Source: Novosphingobium sp. UBA1948
Lineage (GTDB): Bacteria > Pseudomonadota > Alphaproteobacteria > Sphingomonadales > Sphingomonadaceae
Assembly (NCBI GenBank): GCA_002336765.1
Contig: DDES01000241.1
Span: 1 to 6,047, forward strand
Direction: 5' to 3'
DNA length: 6,047 nt
Part shown: in pieces, positions 1 through 5,160 of the stretch
How positions within the stretch are numbered: the stretch's first letter is position 1
Layout: every line of letters begins with the position of its first letter
Notes under the pieces: model-generated
What the model was told of the DNA's origin: nothing
Seen by the model: only the letters and a program-made list of their open reading frames with translations
Database searches by the model: none
Translations under genes and position numbers: made by a program

Positions 1-92
1 CCGGGCATTTCGGTTTCGGCGATGGCGATTTCGGCGCGGCCAAAGTCGGCAAGACCGATGTCGGCGATCACATAATCATTTTTGGCGGTCAC
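1..92 (-). CDS. ahcY: adenosylhomocysteinase, N-terminal fragment (runs off left edge)
   Basis: AhcY hydrolyses S-adenosylhomocysteine to adenosine and homocysteine in the cytoplasm. This removes the product that inhibits methyltransferases and feeds the methionine cycle. Only the first 30 codons are present. They read V/M-TAKNDYVIADIGLADFGR and then EIAIAETEMPG, which is the characteristic AhcY N-terminus (D-Y-x-V/I-x-D-I, LADFGR-x-E-I, E-x-EMPG). The start is GTG at 92-90, preceded by an AGGAG ribosome binding site about 10 nt upstream (on the minus strand). No ATG in this frame fits better. The catalytic and NAD-binding parts lie outside the window. The gene downstream of its leader on the same strand is a small secreted protein. 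Confidence 0.93.
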   Translation of the reverse strand, partial: MTAKNDYVIADIGLADFGRAEIAIAETEMP

Positions 93-224
93 GTCAGGCG
101 AACTCCTGCAGGAAAACGGGCGCTCGGGCGGGCGGCGCACGGCCCCCTCGCCCGATCATGCCCGCTCCCTTAAACGCTCCCGCCGCTTCGCACAATGGGG
201 GATATAAAGATTCCTTTAAGTCTG
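93..224 (-). promoter_or_regulatory. ahcY leader: weak promoter candidate and GC-rich alternative stems
   Basis: This gap separates the end of the small secreted gene from the ahcY start. Read on the minus strand, it holds a weak sigma-70-like pair: TTGTGC at 195-190 and TAAGGG at 172-167, 17 bp apart. Downstream, CGGGCG (154-149) can pair with CGCCCG at 130-125 or with a second CGCCCG at 122-117. The second copy is followed directly by four T residues (116-113). This resembles an attenuator, but the T run is short and GC-rich DNA forms such stems easily. I could not match it to the conserved core of the SAH riboswitch. Promoter and structure are both inferences. Confidence 0.3.
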
Positions 225-659
225 TTAGCGGCGCGCCAGTTGCACATCGCCGCCAAACACCTGATCGGCCGCCTCGATCAGCACCGGCTGCCCCTCGGTG
301 GTGGCCAGTTGATGCGCCAGTTCCTTCAGATCATGGCACGACAGCCACGGGTGGCCGGTGCCATACTGGTTGGCGATCGAGGTGCTGATCTTGTCCAGCG
401 CGCGATCGGCCTGTGCGCCCAGATTGCGCTTCAACTGCGCGGCGGCAAAGTTCAGCTCGCGCAGATGGGTCTTTTCAAAGCCCTGAAAATCAGCCAGAAA
501 ATTATCCTCGCCGTTGCGGCAGCGCAGGCTGGTGACCATCAGCATAATATCGAGCCGGCGGATCTTTTCGGGCTCGGACATGCTCTGCGCCTGCGCCGGA
601 ACCGCCGCGCCCAATGCCAAACCCAAACCCGCGATGCAGATTGCCAGTTTACCCTTCAT
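225..659 (-). CDS. small secreted protein of unknown function, upstream of ahcY
   Basis: This 144-residue protein has a signal peptide: MKGK followed by a hydrophobic stretch (about residues 5-20) and an A-Q-A cleavage site after residue 24. The mature part of about 120 residues is probably periplasmic and largely helical. It starts with SEPEKIRRLDIMLMVTSLRC and holds two cysteines (C47 in LRCRNG, C108 in WLSCHD) that could form a disulfide. C8 lies inside the signal peptide. The ATG at 659 has a purine-rich GGGGAAGG site 7 nt upstream. Related sphingomonad proteins sit beside ahcY and, as I recall, are sometimes labelled S-adenosyl-L-homocysteine hydrolase. That label is probably carried over from the neighbour, because nothing here resembles AhcY. 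A link to the methyl cycle is unproven, and the 132-bp gap with its own candidate promoter argues against tight coupling. Confidence 0.85.
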   Translation of the reverse strand: MKGKLAICIAGLGLALGAAVPAQAQSMSEPEKIRRLDIMLMVTSLRCRNGEDNFLADFQGFEKTHLRELNFAAAQLKRNLGAQADRALDKISTSIANQYGTGHPWLSCHDLKELAHQLATTEGQPVLIEAADQVFGGDVQLARR

Positions 660-871
660 GTCTCGACCTTCCCCTGAATTCCACCCGTGGCCGAAATTAG
701 GGGAAGAGGCTTACCGCACCGCCAAACGACGAAGTTAACCTGTCATCAGCCATACAATCTTTCCGCGCGGCGATGGTTGTCCACCCGCCAACAGCGCCTA
801 TATGATGATGCGATGCGGAAAAATCCGCGCATCCAACAGGCGACCTATCCCGCCGAACGAAGGAGAAAACC
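660..871. other. divergent intergenic region between secreted gene and peroxiredoxin
   Basis: No gene is visible in these 212 bp. They carry the ribosome binding sites of the two divergent genes and a plus-strand promoter candidate (listed separately). An imperfect hairpin in the peroxiredoxin 5' leader (about 812-833) pairs GATGCGGA with TCCGCGCATC across an A-rich loop. On the minus strand there is a TTAAC half-site (739-735), with CTGA seven bases before it. This faintly resembles the CtrA pattern and lies about 76 bp before the secreted gene. Confidence 0.45.
777..806 (+). promoter_or_regulatory. candidate sigma-70 promoter of the peroxiredoxin gene
   Basis: TTGTCC at 777-782 is a fair -35 box. 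It is followed by overlapping -10 candidates: TATATG at 799-804 (16 bp spacer) and TATGAT at 801-806 (18 bp spacer). Transcription would start near 812, giving a leader of about 60 nt. No OxyR-type or other peroxide-sensor site could be recognised by eye. Confidence 0.4.
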
Positions 872-1351
872 ATGACCATCGCTGCTGGCGACAAGCTGCC
901 CGACGTCAAGCTCGTCAAATCCACCGAAGCCGAGCGTGAGCCGGTGCAGACCGCCGACTATTTCAAGGGCAAGAAGGCCGTGATCTTCTCCGTGCCCGGC
1001 GCTTTCACCCCCACCTGCTCGGCCAAGCACCTGCCCGGTTTTGTGGATCAGGCCGCCGCTCTCAAGGCTGCGGGCGTGGACGAGATCGTGTGCACCGCGG
1101 TCAACGATCCCTTCGTGATGGGCGTGTGGGGCGCGCAAAAGGGCAGCGCCGATGTCACCATGCTGGCCGACGGCAATGGTGAATTTGCCGCCGCGCTGGG
1201 CCTGACGATGGATGGTTCGGGCTTCGGCCTTGGCCAGCGCGGCCAGCGTTTCGCGCTGGTGGTGAACGATGGCACCGTCGAGAAGGTCTTCGTGGAAGCC
1301 CCCGGCGAGTTCAAGGTTTCGGCCGCCGAATACGTGCTCGAAAACCTCTGA
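872..1351 (+). CDS. Prx5-type peroxiredoxin (probably glutathione-dependent)
   Basis: This is a thiol peroxidase of the cytoplasm that reduces hydrogen peroxide and organic peroxides. Its 159 residues are the usual length for the Prx5/type II class. The active-site motif PGAFTPTCS is at residues 42-50, with peroxidatic C49. T46 belongs to the conserved T-x-x-C, and the conserved arginine is probably R126 in QRFALVVNDG. The only other cysteine is C74 (EIVCTAVND), matching the second conserved cysteine of plant type II enzymes. The C-terminal resolving cysteine of PRDX5 is absent. This suggests reduction by glutathione/glutaredoxin (1-Cys behaviour), but no reductase is encoded nearby. The ATG at 872 has an AAGGAG site 6 nt upstream (860-865). 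The gene is single, with its own candidate promoter and terminator. Confidence 0.95.
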   Translation: MTIAAGDKLPDVKLVKSTEAEREPVQTADYFKGKKAVIFSVPGAFTPTCSAKHLPGFVDQAAALKAAGVDEIVCTAVNDPFVMGVWGAQKGSADVTMLADGNGEFAAALGLTMDGSGFGLGQRGQRFALVVNDGTVEKVFVEAPGEFKVSAAEYVLENL

Positions 1352-1370
1352 TCCTTCGCGAATAAAGAGC

Positions 1371-1404
1371 AAACCCCGTGGCCCGCGAGGGCTGCGGGGT
1401 TTTT
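1371..1404 (+). terminator. intrinsic terminator of the peroxiredoxin gene
   Basis: A 14-bp stem (1371-1384 with 1389-1402) has only G-U wobbles and is closed by a GCGA tetraloop of the GNRA type. A run of T residues (1400-1404) follows. It begins 19 bp after the peroxiredoxin stop. The convergent parA gene ends at 1413, so the hairpin may also stop transcription from that side, although the minus-strand T run is short. Confidence 0.93.
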
Positions 1405-1412
1405 CTGTGGCC

Positions 1413-2156
1413 TCAGGCCGCCGCCACGTCGCGCAGTTTCACCTCGATCGCGCGCCACAGCCGGTCGAGCGCCTGGGCGGAGTCGCTGTTGGGGGCAAAG
1501 GTGCTGATGGGGGCGCGACGAAAGGCGGTTTGCTCGATGGCGCTGGCCATCGGGATGACGGGGAAATGCTCCATCGCCCCCTCGCGCGCCATGCGATGCG
1601 CCTTGCGGCGGCCATCATACATCGACATCACCGGCAGGATCGGCGGATGGCGCCCGTTGTCGCGCATCAGATCGCGCCGCAGCATATCCAGCGCGCGCGC
1701 CGACAGCGGCGAGGCAGGCAGCGGCACGATCAGCACATCGGCCGCCATCAGGATCTGTTCGGAAACCTCGTTCTGCATCGGCGGGCAATCGAGGATGATC
1801 CGCTGGTAATCGCGGCGCAGCGTCCATGCCAGTTGCGCCAGACGCCGTTTCTGCCCCAGCCGCGCCAGATGCACCGGCAGCGAACGCATGCTTTCATCCG
1901 CGCTGAGCAAGGACAGGTTCGGGTAGGAAGTCGGCTGGATCAGCGTTTCGGGCCGCCCGTCACGCTGGAACACGCCAGCGGCGCGCATCCGCAGATCCTC
2001 GCCCTGCCCCAGCAGAAAACCCGCGCCGCCCTGCACATCCAGATCCCACAACAGCGTGCGCATGCCCCCCAGCACCGCCGACCGCCAAGCCAGATCGACC
2101 GCCAGAGTGGTCTTACCCACGCCCCCCTTGGGACTATAGACCGCGATAACCGCCAT
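1413..2156 (-). CDS. orphan ParA/MinD-family P-loop ATPase
   Basis: ParA-type ATPases bind ATP, dimerise on DNA or membrane, and position plasmids, chromosomes or protein complexes. This one has 247 residues. The deviant Walker A motif KGGVGKTT is at 10-17, with signature lysine K10 and catalytic K15. The A' motif is DLDVQGG (38-44) and Walker B is RIILDCPP (119-126). The A' motif carries V41 where D-P-Q is usual. A basic DGRRKAHR segment (181-188) and FRRAP (212-216) could contact DNA. No N-terminal helix-turn-helix domain is present, and no ParB, parS-like repeat or replication gene lies nearby, so it is unlikely to be the main chromosomal ParA. I recall similar single ParA proteins in sphingomonads, with unknown cargo. 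The ATG at 2156 has no clear Shine-Dalgarno site, only a GGCGGGGCGG stretch. Confidence 0.88.
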   Translation of the reverse strand: MAVIAVYSPKGGVGKTTLAVDLAWRSAVLGGMRTLLWDLDVQGGAGFLLGQGEDLRMRAAGVFQRDGRPETLIQPTSYPNLSLLSADESMRSLPVHLARLGQKRRLAQLAWTLRRDYQRIILDCPPMQNEVSEQILMAADVLIVPLPASPLSARALDMLRRDLMRDNGRHPPILPVMSMYDGRRKAHRMAREGAMEHFPVIPMASAIEQTAFRRAPISTFAPNSDSAQALDRLWRAIEVKLRDVAAA

Positions 2157-2365
2157 AGCGCGAAAAAGCCGCCCCGCCTGAATGACAATGTGAAACCTTG
2201 AACGGGTGCCCGAAGGAAACCTTCGCGCGCCCGATCACCACTGTGCCCAACGCCAGCGGCCATGCAACCGCCGTTTCCGCACCGCCCCAGAATGGGAAAC
2301 TTCCCACAAAAAGGGAAGCCTTGTTCAGCCCATTGTTGAGCGATCACGTCAGCAATTTCAACGCA
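2157..2365 (-). other. intergenic gap upstream of parA with strong inverted repeats
   Basis: No convincing gene lies in these 209 bp. An imperfect inverted repeat at 2203-2233 is centred on CGAAGG-AAA-CCTTCG (2211-2225). Its outer arms pair CGGGTGC with GCGCCCG around one C-C mismatch; the stem is better formed in plus-strand RNA than in minus-strand RNA. Nearer the beta-helix stop, around 2293-2317, GGGAAACTTCCC overlaps a second arm pair, CTTCCC with GGGAAG, so two exclusive hairpins are possible on the minus strand. Neither has a good T run, so I call them possible mRNA-end or leader structures rather than terminators. Confidence 0.4.
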
Positions 2366-3157
2366 TCAGTACATTGTCATTCCGGCCGGCACGTCACCAC
2401 TGGTGAGCGAATTGTTGCCAAAGGACTTTGCTGCGCCGCCGTTTTGCAGGTCCATCGATTTGGGGCTACCCACAATATTGTTGTCGGCCACGATCACGTC
2501 GTTGCCTTTACCAATCACACGCACGCCAGCGTCACTGTTGGCCACATACAGGCTGCGATAGGCCTTGAGATGGGCATTGCCGTTCTGGCTGGTGACGATG
2601 GTGCCAACCTTGTTGTTGTAAAACAGCGTTTCGTTGATCGTCACCCGCGTTTGCCCCGCCGAGTTGATATAAAGGCCCGCCCCCACCGTGCCGCTGGCGT
2701 TATAGTCCTTGATCCGCACATTATGGATCAGCACATCGGCCGCCTGCTTCACATAGATGCCGTAAGGATAGGCGATGCCATAGCTCTGGGCGGTGCCTTG
2801 AAGGTCGATGCCCGAGATCATCACCTTGTCGCTGGCACCGGCGTCGATGGTGATGCTGGCGATCATCGCGGGATTGCCCAGTTCCGAGCGGATGGTGATC
2901 GCCTTGTTGACCGTCACCGTGCCGTAATAGCCCGAATCGATGACATTGATCGTGCCGCCGGTCGAGGTCTGGTCCAGCGCGAAAGCCAGCGTGGCGCAGG
3001 GCAGATAGATCAGGCACATGCCGCTATCCTGCCCCTCGGCCGCCACCCAGGTCTGGTCCATGCCGGCCCGGGCAGGGCCACCCCCCAGCACCAGCGCCAG
3101 AACGGCCAGCGCGATGGCACACGTCTTGTTCCGGAAAAGGCGCGCGAACCGCATCAC
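2366..3157 (-). CDS. secreted right-handed parallel beta-helix protein
   Basis: This 263-residue exported protein is predicted to fold as a pectate-lyase-like right-handed beta-helix. Its N-terminus is basic (RFARLFRNK), followed by a hydrophobic core (about 13-26) and cleavage after A-R-A at residue 31. A short module with C48 and C54 (MCLIYLPCATLAFAL) leads into GGTINVIDSGYYGTVTVNKAIT. I recall this head (C...PC.T...A...T..GG.I.V.D.G.YG.VT) from a broad family of soil-bacterial beta-helix proteins. Repeating rungs rich in I/V and N follow to about residue 245 (VMISGIDLQG, VLIHNVRIKD, VTINETLFYNN, VIVADNNIVG). No catalytic lysine/arginine set of a polysaccharide lyase could be recognised, so enzyme or adhesin remains open. 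GTG (3157) followed directly by ATG (3154) gives two possible starts. AGGGG about 10 nt before the GTG favours the GTG. Confidence 0.85.
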   Translation of the reverse strand: MMRFARLFRNKTCAIALAVLALVLGGGPARAGMDQTWVAAEGQDSGMCLIYLPCATLAFALDQTSTGGTINVIDSGYYGTVTVNKAITIRSELGNPAMIASITIDAGASDKVMISGIDLQGTAQSYGIAYPYGIYVKQAADVLIHNVRIKDYNASGTVGAGLYINSAGQTRVTINETLFYNNKVGTIVTSQNGNAHLKAYRSLYVANSDAGVRVIGKGNDVIVADNNIVGSPKSMDLQNGGAAKSFGNNSLTSGDVPAGMTMY

Positions 3158-3301
3158 TCGTCAACTACCCCTGATGGTTAACCAACAGTGGCAAGTCTAT
3201 GAAGCACTATGCTGAATCCGGGCTTTTTTCTGTCCTAAGGCGCAGTGCCTAGAGCGCGGTAAGATTTCGCTGCATAGAGGTAAAGGCTTAGGTAACCTGT
3301 C
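3158..3301 (-). other. gap between folE and the beta-helix gene
   Basis: No gene is visible in these 144 bp. A perfect 10-bp palindrome, TGGTTAACCA, sits at 3175-3184, just before the beta-helix start. On the minus strand it reads TTAACCAT, a motif linked to CtrA/SciP-type cell-cycle control in Caulobacter. The folE 3' flank has only a weak stem (AGGC with GCCT, around 3239-3252) and no proper terminator. The run of six T on the plus strand (3225-3230) is A-rich on the transcribed minus strand. Confidence 0.35.
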
Positions 3302-3910
3302 TTAATAGCCCATCAGGCTGAGCACTTCCTTGCGGCTGCGCGGATCGGACAGGAAGGTGCCCATCATCCGGCTGGTCACCATGCCCACGCCCGGCGTTTT
3401 CACCCCGCGACCGGTCATGCAACCATGCTGCGCCTCGATCACCACGGCCACGCCCAGCGGGTCGAGATTGTCCCAGATGCACTGGGCCACCTCGGCGGTC
3501 AGGCGCTCCTGAATCTGCAACCGGCGGGCATAGCCGTGCAGCACGCGCGCCAGTTTGGAAATCCCCACCACGCGTTCGCGCGGCAGATAGGCGATGCAGG
3601 CCTTGCCGGTGATCGGCGCCATATGATGCTCACAATGGCTCTGGAACGGGATGTCCTTCAACAGCACGATCTCGTTATAGCCGCCCACTTCCTCGAACTG
3701 GCGGGCCAGATGGCTGGCGGGATCCTCGGCATAGCCCTGACAATATTCGCGCCATGCACGGGCCACACGCGCGGGCGTATCCATCAGCCCCTCGCGCTCC
3801 GGATCATCGCCCGACCAGCGGATCAGTGTGCGAATCGCCTCCTGCACCTCCTGCGGCACGGCCAGCTTGCCGTCGGGCAGGATCTCGTCGGAATCATGGG
3901 CGCAACTCAT
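3302..3910 (-). CDS. folE: GTP cyclohydrolase I
   Basis: FolE converts GTP to 7,8-dihydroneopterin triphosphate, the first step of folate synthesis, in the cytoplasm as a large homo-oligomer. The protein has 202 residues. Zinc and catalytic residues are complete: SHCEHHMAPI (91-100) gives C93, H95 and H96, and QHGCMTGRGV (161-170) gives H162 and C164. These match C110, H112, H113, H179 and C181 of the E. coli enzyme. The family motifs DTPARVARAW (44-53), GKACIAYLP and RLQIQERLT are also present. The frame stays open upstream to 3961, but the ATG at 3910 is preferred: GGGAG lies 6 nt before it, while the upstream start has no such site and would add a charged, low-complexity tail. A small GGAGGC/GCCTCC hairpin lies just before the ribosome binding site. 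Confidence 0.96.
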   Translation of the reverse strand: MSCAHDSDEILPDGKLAVPQEVQEAIRTLIRWSGDDPEREGLMDTPARVARAWREYCQGYAEDPASHLARQFEEVGGYNEIVLLKDIPFQSHCEHHMAPITGKACIAYLPRERVVGISKLARVLHGYARRLQIQERLTAEVAQCIWDNLDPLGVAVVIEAQHGCMTGRGVKTPGVGMVTSRMMGTFLSDPRSRKEVLSLMGY

Positions 3911-3916
3911 AGCTTT

Positions 3917-3935
3917 CTCCCGGAGGCGGGCCTCC
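3917..3935 (-). promoter_or_regulatory. folE ribosome binding site with adjacent hairpin
   Basis: The GGGAG site (3921-3917) decides the folE start. Immediately upstream on the minus strand, GGAGGC and GCCTCC (3935-3922) form a perfect 6-bp stem with a 2-nt loop; opening the innermost pairs would relax the loop. An alternative stem, CCCG with CGGG, would cover part of the ribosome binding site. The two cannot form together, so a translational switch is conceivable. This is inference only. Confidence 0.45.
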
Positions 3936-4039
3936 TCGCGTTTCGCCCGCTTTCGTCGCAAGCGCGCGCGGGTGCAAGCGCAAAACGCCCGATTGCCTCA
4001 AAGGGACATTAGCCTGACAGGTGGGAGGAAGAAGGCAAG

Positions 4040-4116
4040 TGGTGCACCCGGAGCGATTCGAACGCCCGGCCCTCAGATTCGTAGTCTGATGCTCTATCCA
4101 GCTGAGCTACGGGTGC
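4040..4116 (-). tRNA. tRNA-Arg (anticodon ACG), second of two in transcription order
   Basis: Read on the minus strand, the gene folds as a full cloverleaf. The acceptor stem is GCACCCG/CGGGTGC, the D stem GCTC/GAGC, and the anticodon stem TCAGA/TCTGA with loop CTACGAA. The T arm has a TTCGAAT loop, the discriminator is A, and CCA is encoded. Anticodon ACG (A34 normally becomes inosine) reads CGU, CGC and CGA. The 77 bases are identical to the copy at 4171-4247. The seven bases before the acceptor stem region (GCAAGTG, 4128-4122) can pair with CACTTGC at 4041-4035, which overlaps the CCA end. Confidence 0.97.
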
Positions 4117-4170
4117 ACTGGCACTTGCGTATGGCCTTGCGGCCTTCCCTGCCACCCCTCTGGAAGGGGG

Positions 4171-4247
4171 TGGTGCACCCGGAGCGATTCGAACGCCCGG
4201 CCCTCAGATTCGTAGTCTGATGCTCTATCCAGCTGAGCTACGGGTGC
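4171..4247 (-). tRNA. tRNA-Arg (anticodon ACG), first of two in transcription order
   Basis: This is identical over all 77 bases to the copy at 4040-4116, including the encoded CCA. It is nearer to the shared promoter candidate (4260-4288), so it is transcribed first, and the leader would be only about 6 nt. The 54-bp spacer to the second copy (4117-4170) contains two hairpins on the transcript. CCACCCC with GGGGTGG uses the tRNA's own CCA end, and GGCC-GCAA-GGCC lies at 4144-4133. They could guide processing of a two-tRNA precursor. The pair probably arose by tandem duplication, and the identity may be kept by gene conversion. Confidence 0.97.
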
Positions 4248-4259
4248 TTGGGAGACGCG

Positions 4260-4288
4260 CCTTTAGGAGTAGGTCGCGCCCTTGGCAA
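4260..4288 (-). promoter_or_regulatory. promoter of the tRNA-Arg pair
   Basis: On the minus strand, TTGCCA (4288-4283) and TAAAGG (4265-4260) are 17 bp apart. A GC-rich stretch (CGCG) directly follows the -10 box, like the GC-rich discriminators of stable-RNA promoters under stringent control. The predicted start, near 4253, lies only about six bases before the first tRNA base at 4247. The promoter sits just past the mutT stop. Confidence 0.55.
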
Positions 4289-4316
4289 GCGGAAAAATAC
4301 CGCCCGTTAAAACTGT

Positions 4317-4715
4317 TCACCCCCTCGCCCGCAAATGGTCGAGCAAAGCCTGCGCCAGCGGATAATCGAGCGGCGGCATATCCAGCCCTGCGATACGTTC
4401 AGGCGCCTCCCAGCACAGGGCCTCGCCTTCAAGGCATTGCACCGCCCCTTCCCATGCGCGGCATAGATAGAGCAGAATCACCAGCCCGCGCGCGCGGTTT
4501 TCGGCAAAACCCACCGGCACCAGCGCCGCGGGCGCCACGCCGATGCCCAGTTCCTCGGCCAGTTCGCGCACCGCCGCATCCGCCGCCGCCTCGCCCGCCT
4601 CGACCTTGCCCCCCGGAAATTCCCATAGGCCGCCGTGCTGCTTGTCCAGCGGCCGCTGTTGCAGCAAGACCGCCCCGTCCCCGCGCATCAGCGCCACAGC
4701 CACCACCACCATCAT
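4317..4715 (-). CDS. mutT: MutT-type Nudix hydrolase (8-oxo-dGTP diphosphatase)
   Basis: MutT hydrolyses oxidised dGTP (8-oxo-dGTP) to the monophosphate so that it is not built into DNA. The protein has 132 residues, close to E. coli MutT. GLWEFPGGKVEAGE (29-42) leads into a perfect Nudix box from G36 to I58: G-x5-E42-x7-R50-E51-L-x-E54-E55-x-G57-I. The N-terminal strand MVVVAVALM and QQRP (19-22) also match the family. The frame is open far upstream to 5039, but that stretch overlaps the divergent pilin gene. The start chosen is the first of two adjacent ATG codons, at 4715, with GAGGAG 9 nt before it. The 3' end is followed by the tRNA-Arg promoter candidate, with no obvious terminator between them. 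Confidence 0.93.
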   Translation of the reverse strand: MMVVVAVALMRGDGAVLLQQRPLDKQHGGLWEFPGGKVEAGEAAADAAVRELAEELGIGVAPAALVPVGFAENRARGLVILLYLCRAWEGAVQCLEGEALCWEAPERIAGLDMPPLDYPLAQALLDHLRARG

Positions 4716-4747
4716 CTTCGGGCACTCCTCGGGCGCATATCCATATT

Positions 4748-4763
4748 TCAACGCCCTGTTAAC
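4748..4763 (+). promoter_or_regulatory. candidate CtrA-binding site upstream of the first pilin
   Basis: TCAA (4748-4751), seven bases, then TTAAC (4759-4763) matches the alphaproteobacterial CtrA pattern TTAA-N7-TTAAC at eight of nine positions. It lies 54 bp before the pilin ATG, in the 102-bp gap shared with divergent mutT. In Caulobacter, CtrA activates transcription of the Flp-type pilin gene pilA, which makes the assignment reasonable. No strong -10 box is seen downstream. Confidence 0.45.
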
Positions 4764-4817
4764 GCCGTTCTGGCAAGAAGGCAGCATTGCAATCCCGCTT
4801 TTCTCGTGGACCGGTTC

Positions 4818-5015
4818 ATGTCGATCAAGAAACTGCTGAACCGACTCGCACGCGACGAGCGCGGACTGGCGGCTGTCGAATATGGCCTGATCTGCTGTCT
4901 GATCGTGGTGGCGATGGTGGCGGCGCTCAACACGATGGCCAACGCGGTCAACATGACCTGGAGCACGGTCAACACCCAGACCTCCAACGCCGTACAGCAG
5001 GCCACGGGCGGATAG
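4818..5015 (+). CDS. Flp-family type IVb pilin (first copy)
   Basis: This 65-residue prepilin is the subunit of tight-adherence (Tad/Flp) pili, cleaved by a CpaA/TadV-type peptidase and assembled at the inner membrane. A short basic leader (MSIKKLLNRLARDERG) ends at G16. The mature protein begins LAAVEYGLI, with glutamate at +5 and tyrosine at +6, as in Flp pilins. A single hydrophobic helix (about 17-42) follows, then a polar tail ending ATGG. C26 and C27 lie side by side in the helix, which is unusual for this family. The frame is open to 4635, but ATG 4818 gives the standard prepilin start. Its ribosome binding site is weak (GTGGA, 7 nt before). No tad secretion gene lies in the window. 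Confidence 0.9.
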   Translation: MSIKKLLNRLARDERGLAAVEYGLICCLIVVAMVAALNTMANAVNMTWSTVNTQTSNAVQQATGG

Positions 5016-5044
5016 CGCCTGCCAAACCTGCGCCTGCATCCACC

Positions 5045-5068
5045 AACCCCGCTTCCGGCGGGGTTTTT
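5045..5068 (+). terminator. intrinsic terminator of the first pilin gene
   Basis: AACCCCGC (5045-5052) pairs with GCGGGGTT (5058-5065) across a 5-base loop, followed by T residues to 5068. It starts 29 bp after the pilin stop, so the two pilin genes are probably transcribed separately. Confidence 0.92.
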
Positions 5069-5160
5069 CACGCCATACAGTATCTGTGATTTCCCGTATC
5101 AGGCAGCAACCCGAAATCAGCCATAGCGGCGCATATGCACAGAGCGATCCGACAAATTTT

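Noticed and set aside
1269..2201. Long plus-strand reading frame opposite parA
   Set aside because: It is a GC-rich shadow frame. The minus-strand frame has full ParA motifs, while this one is R/H/P-rich, has no recognisable domain, and overlaps the peroxiredoxin 3' end and terminator.
1940..2347. Minus-strand frame starting in the gap before parA
   Set aside because: It starts with GTG without a ribosome binding site, overlaps parA in another frame, and shows no recognisable protein features.
2198..3181. Long plus-strand reading frame opposite the beta-helix gene
   Set aside because: The minus strand carries a signal peptide and regular beta-helix rungs. The plus frame is low in hydrophobic order, and H/R/G-rich composition is typical of a shadow.
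3911..3961. Longer folE start at 3961
   Set aside because: The added residues are a charged repeat-like stretch with no ribosome binding site, whereas GGGAG sits 6 nt before the ATG at 3910.
4040..4247. tRNA-Arg pair as an integration site for a mobile element
   Set aside because: No integrase, no partial tRNA copy apart from the full duplicate, and only core genes on both sides.
4716..5039. Upstream extension of the mutT frame to 5039
   Set aside because: It would run antisense through the first pilin gene, and its translation shows no domain. A good ribosome binding site precedes the ATG at 4715, which gives the normal MutT length.
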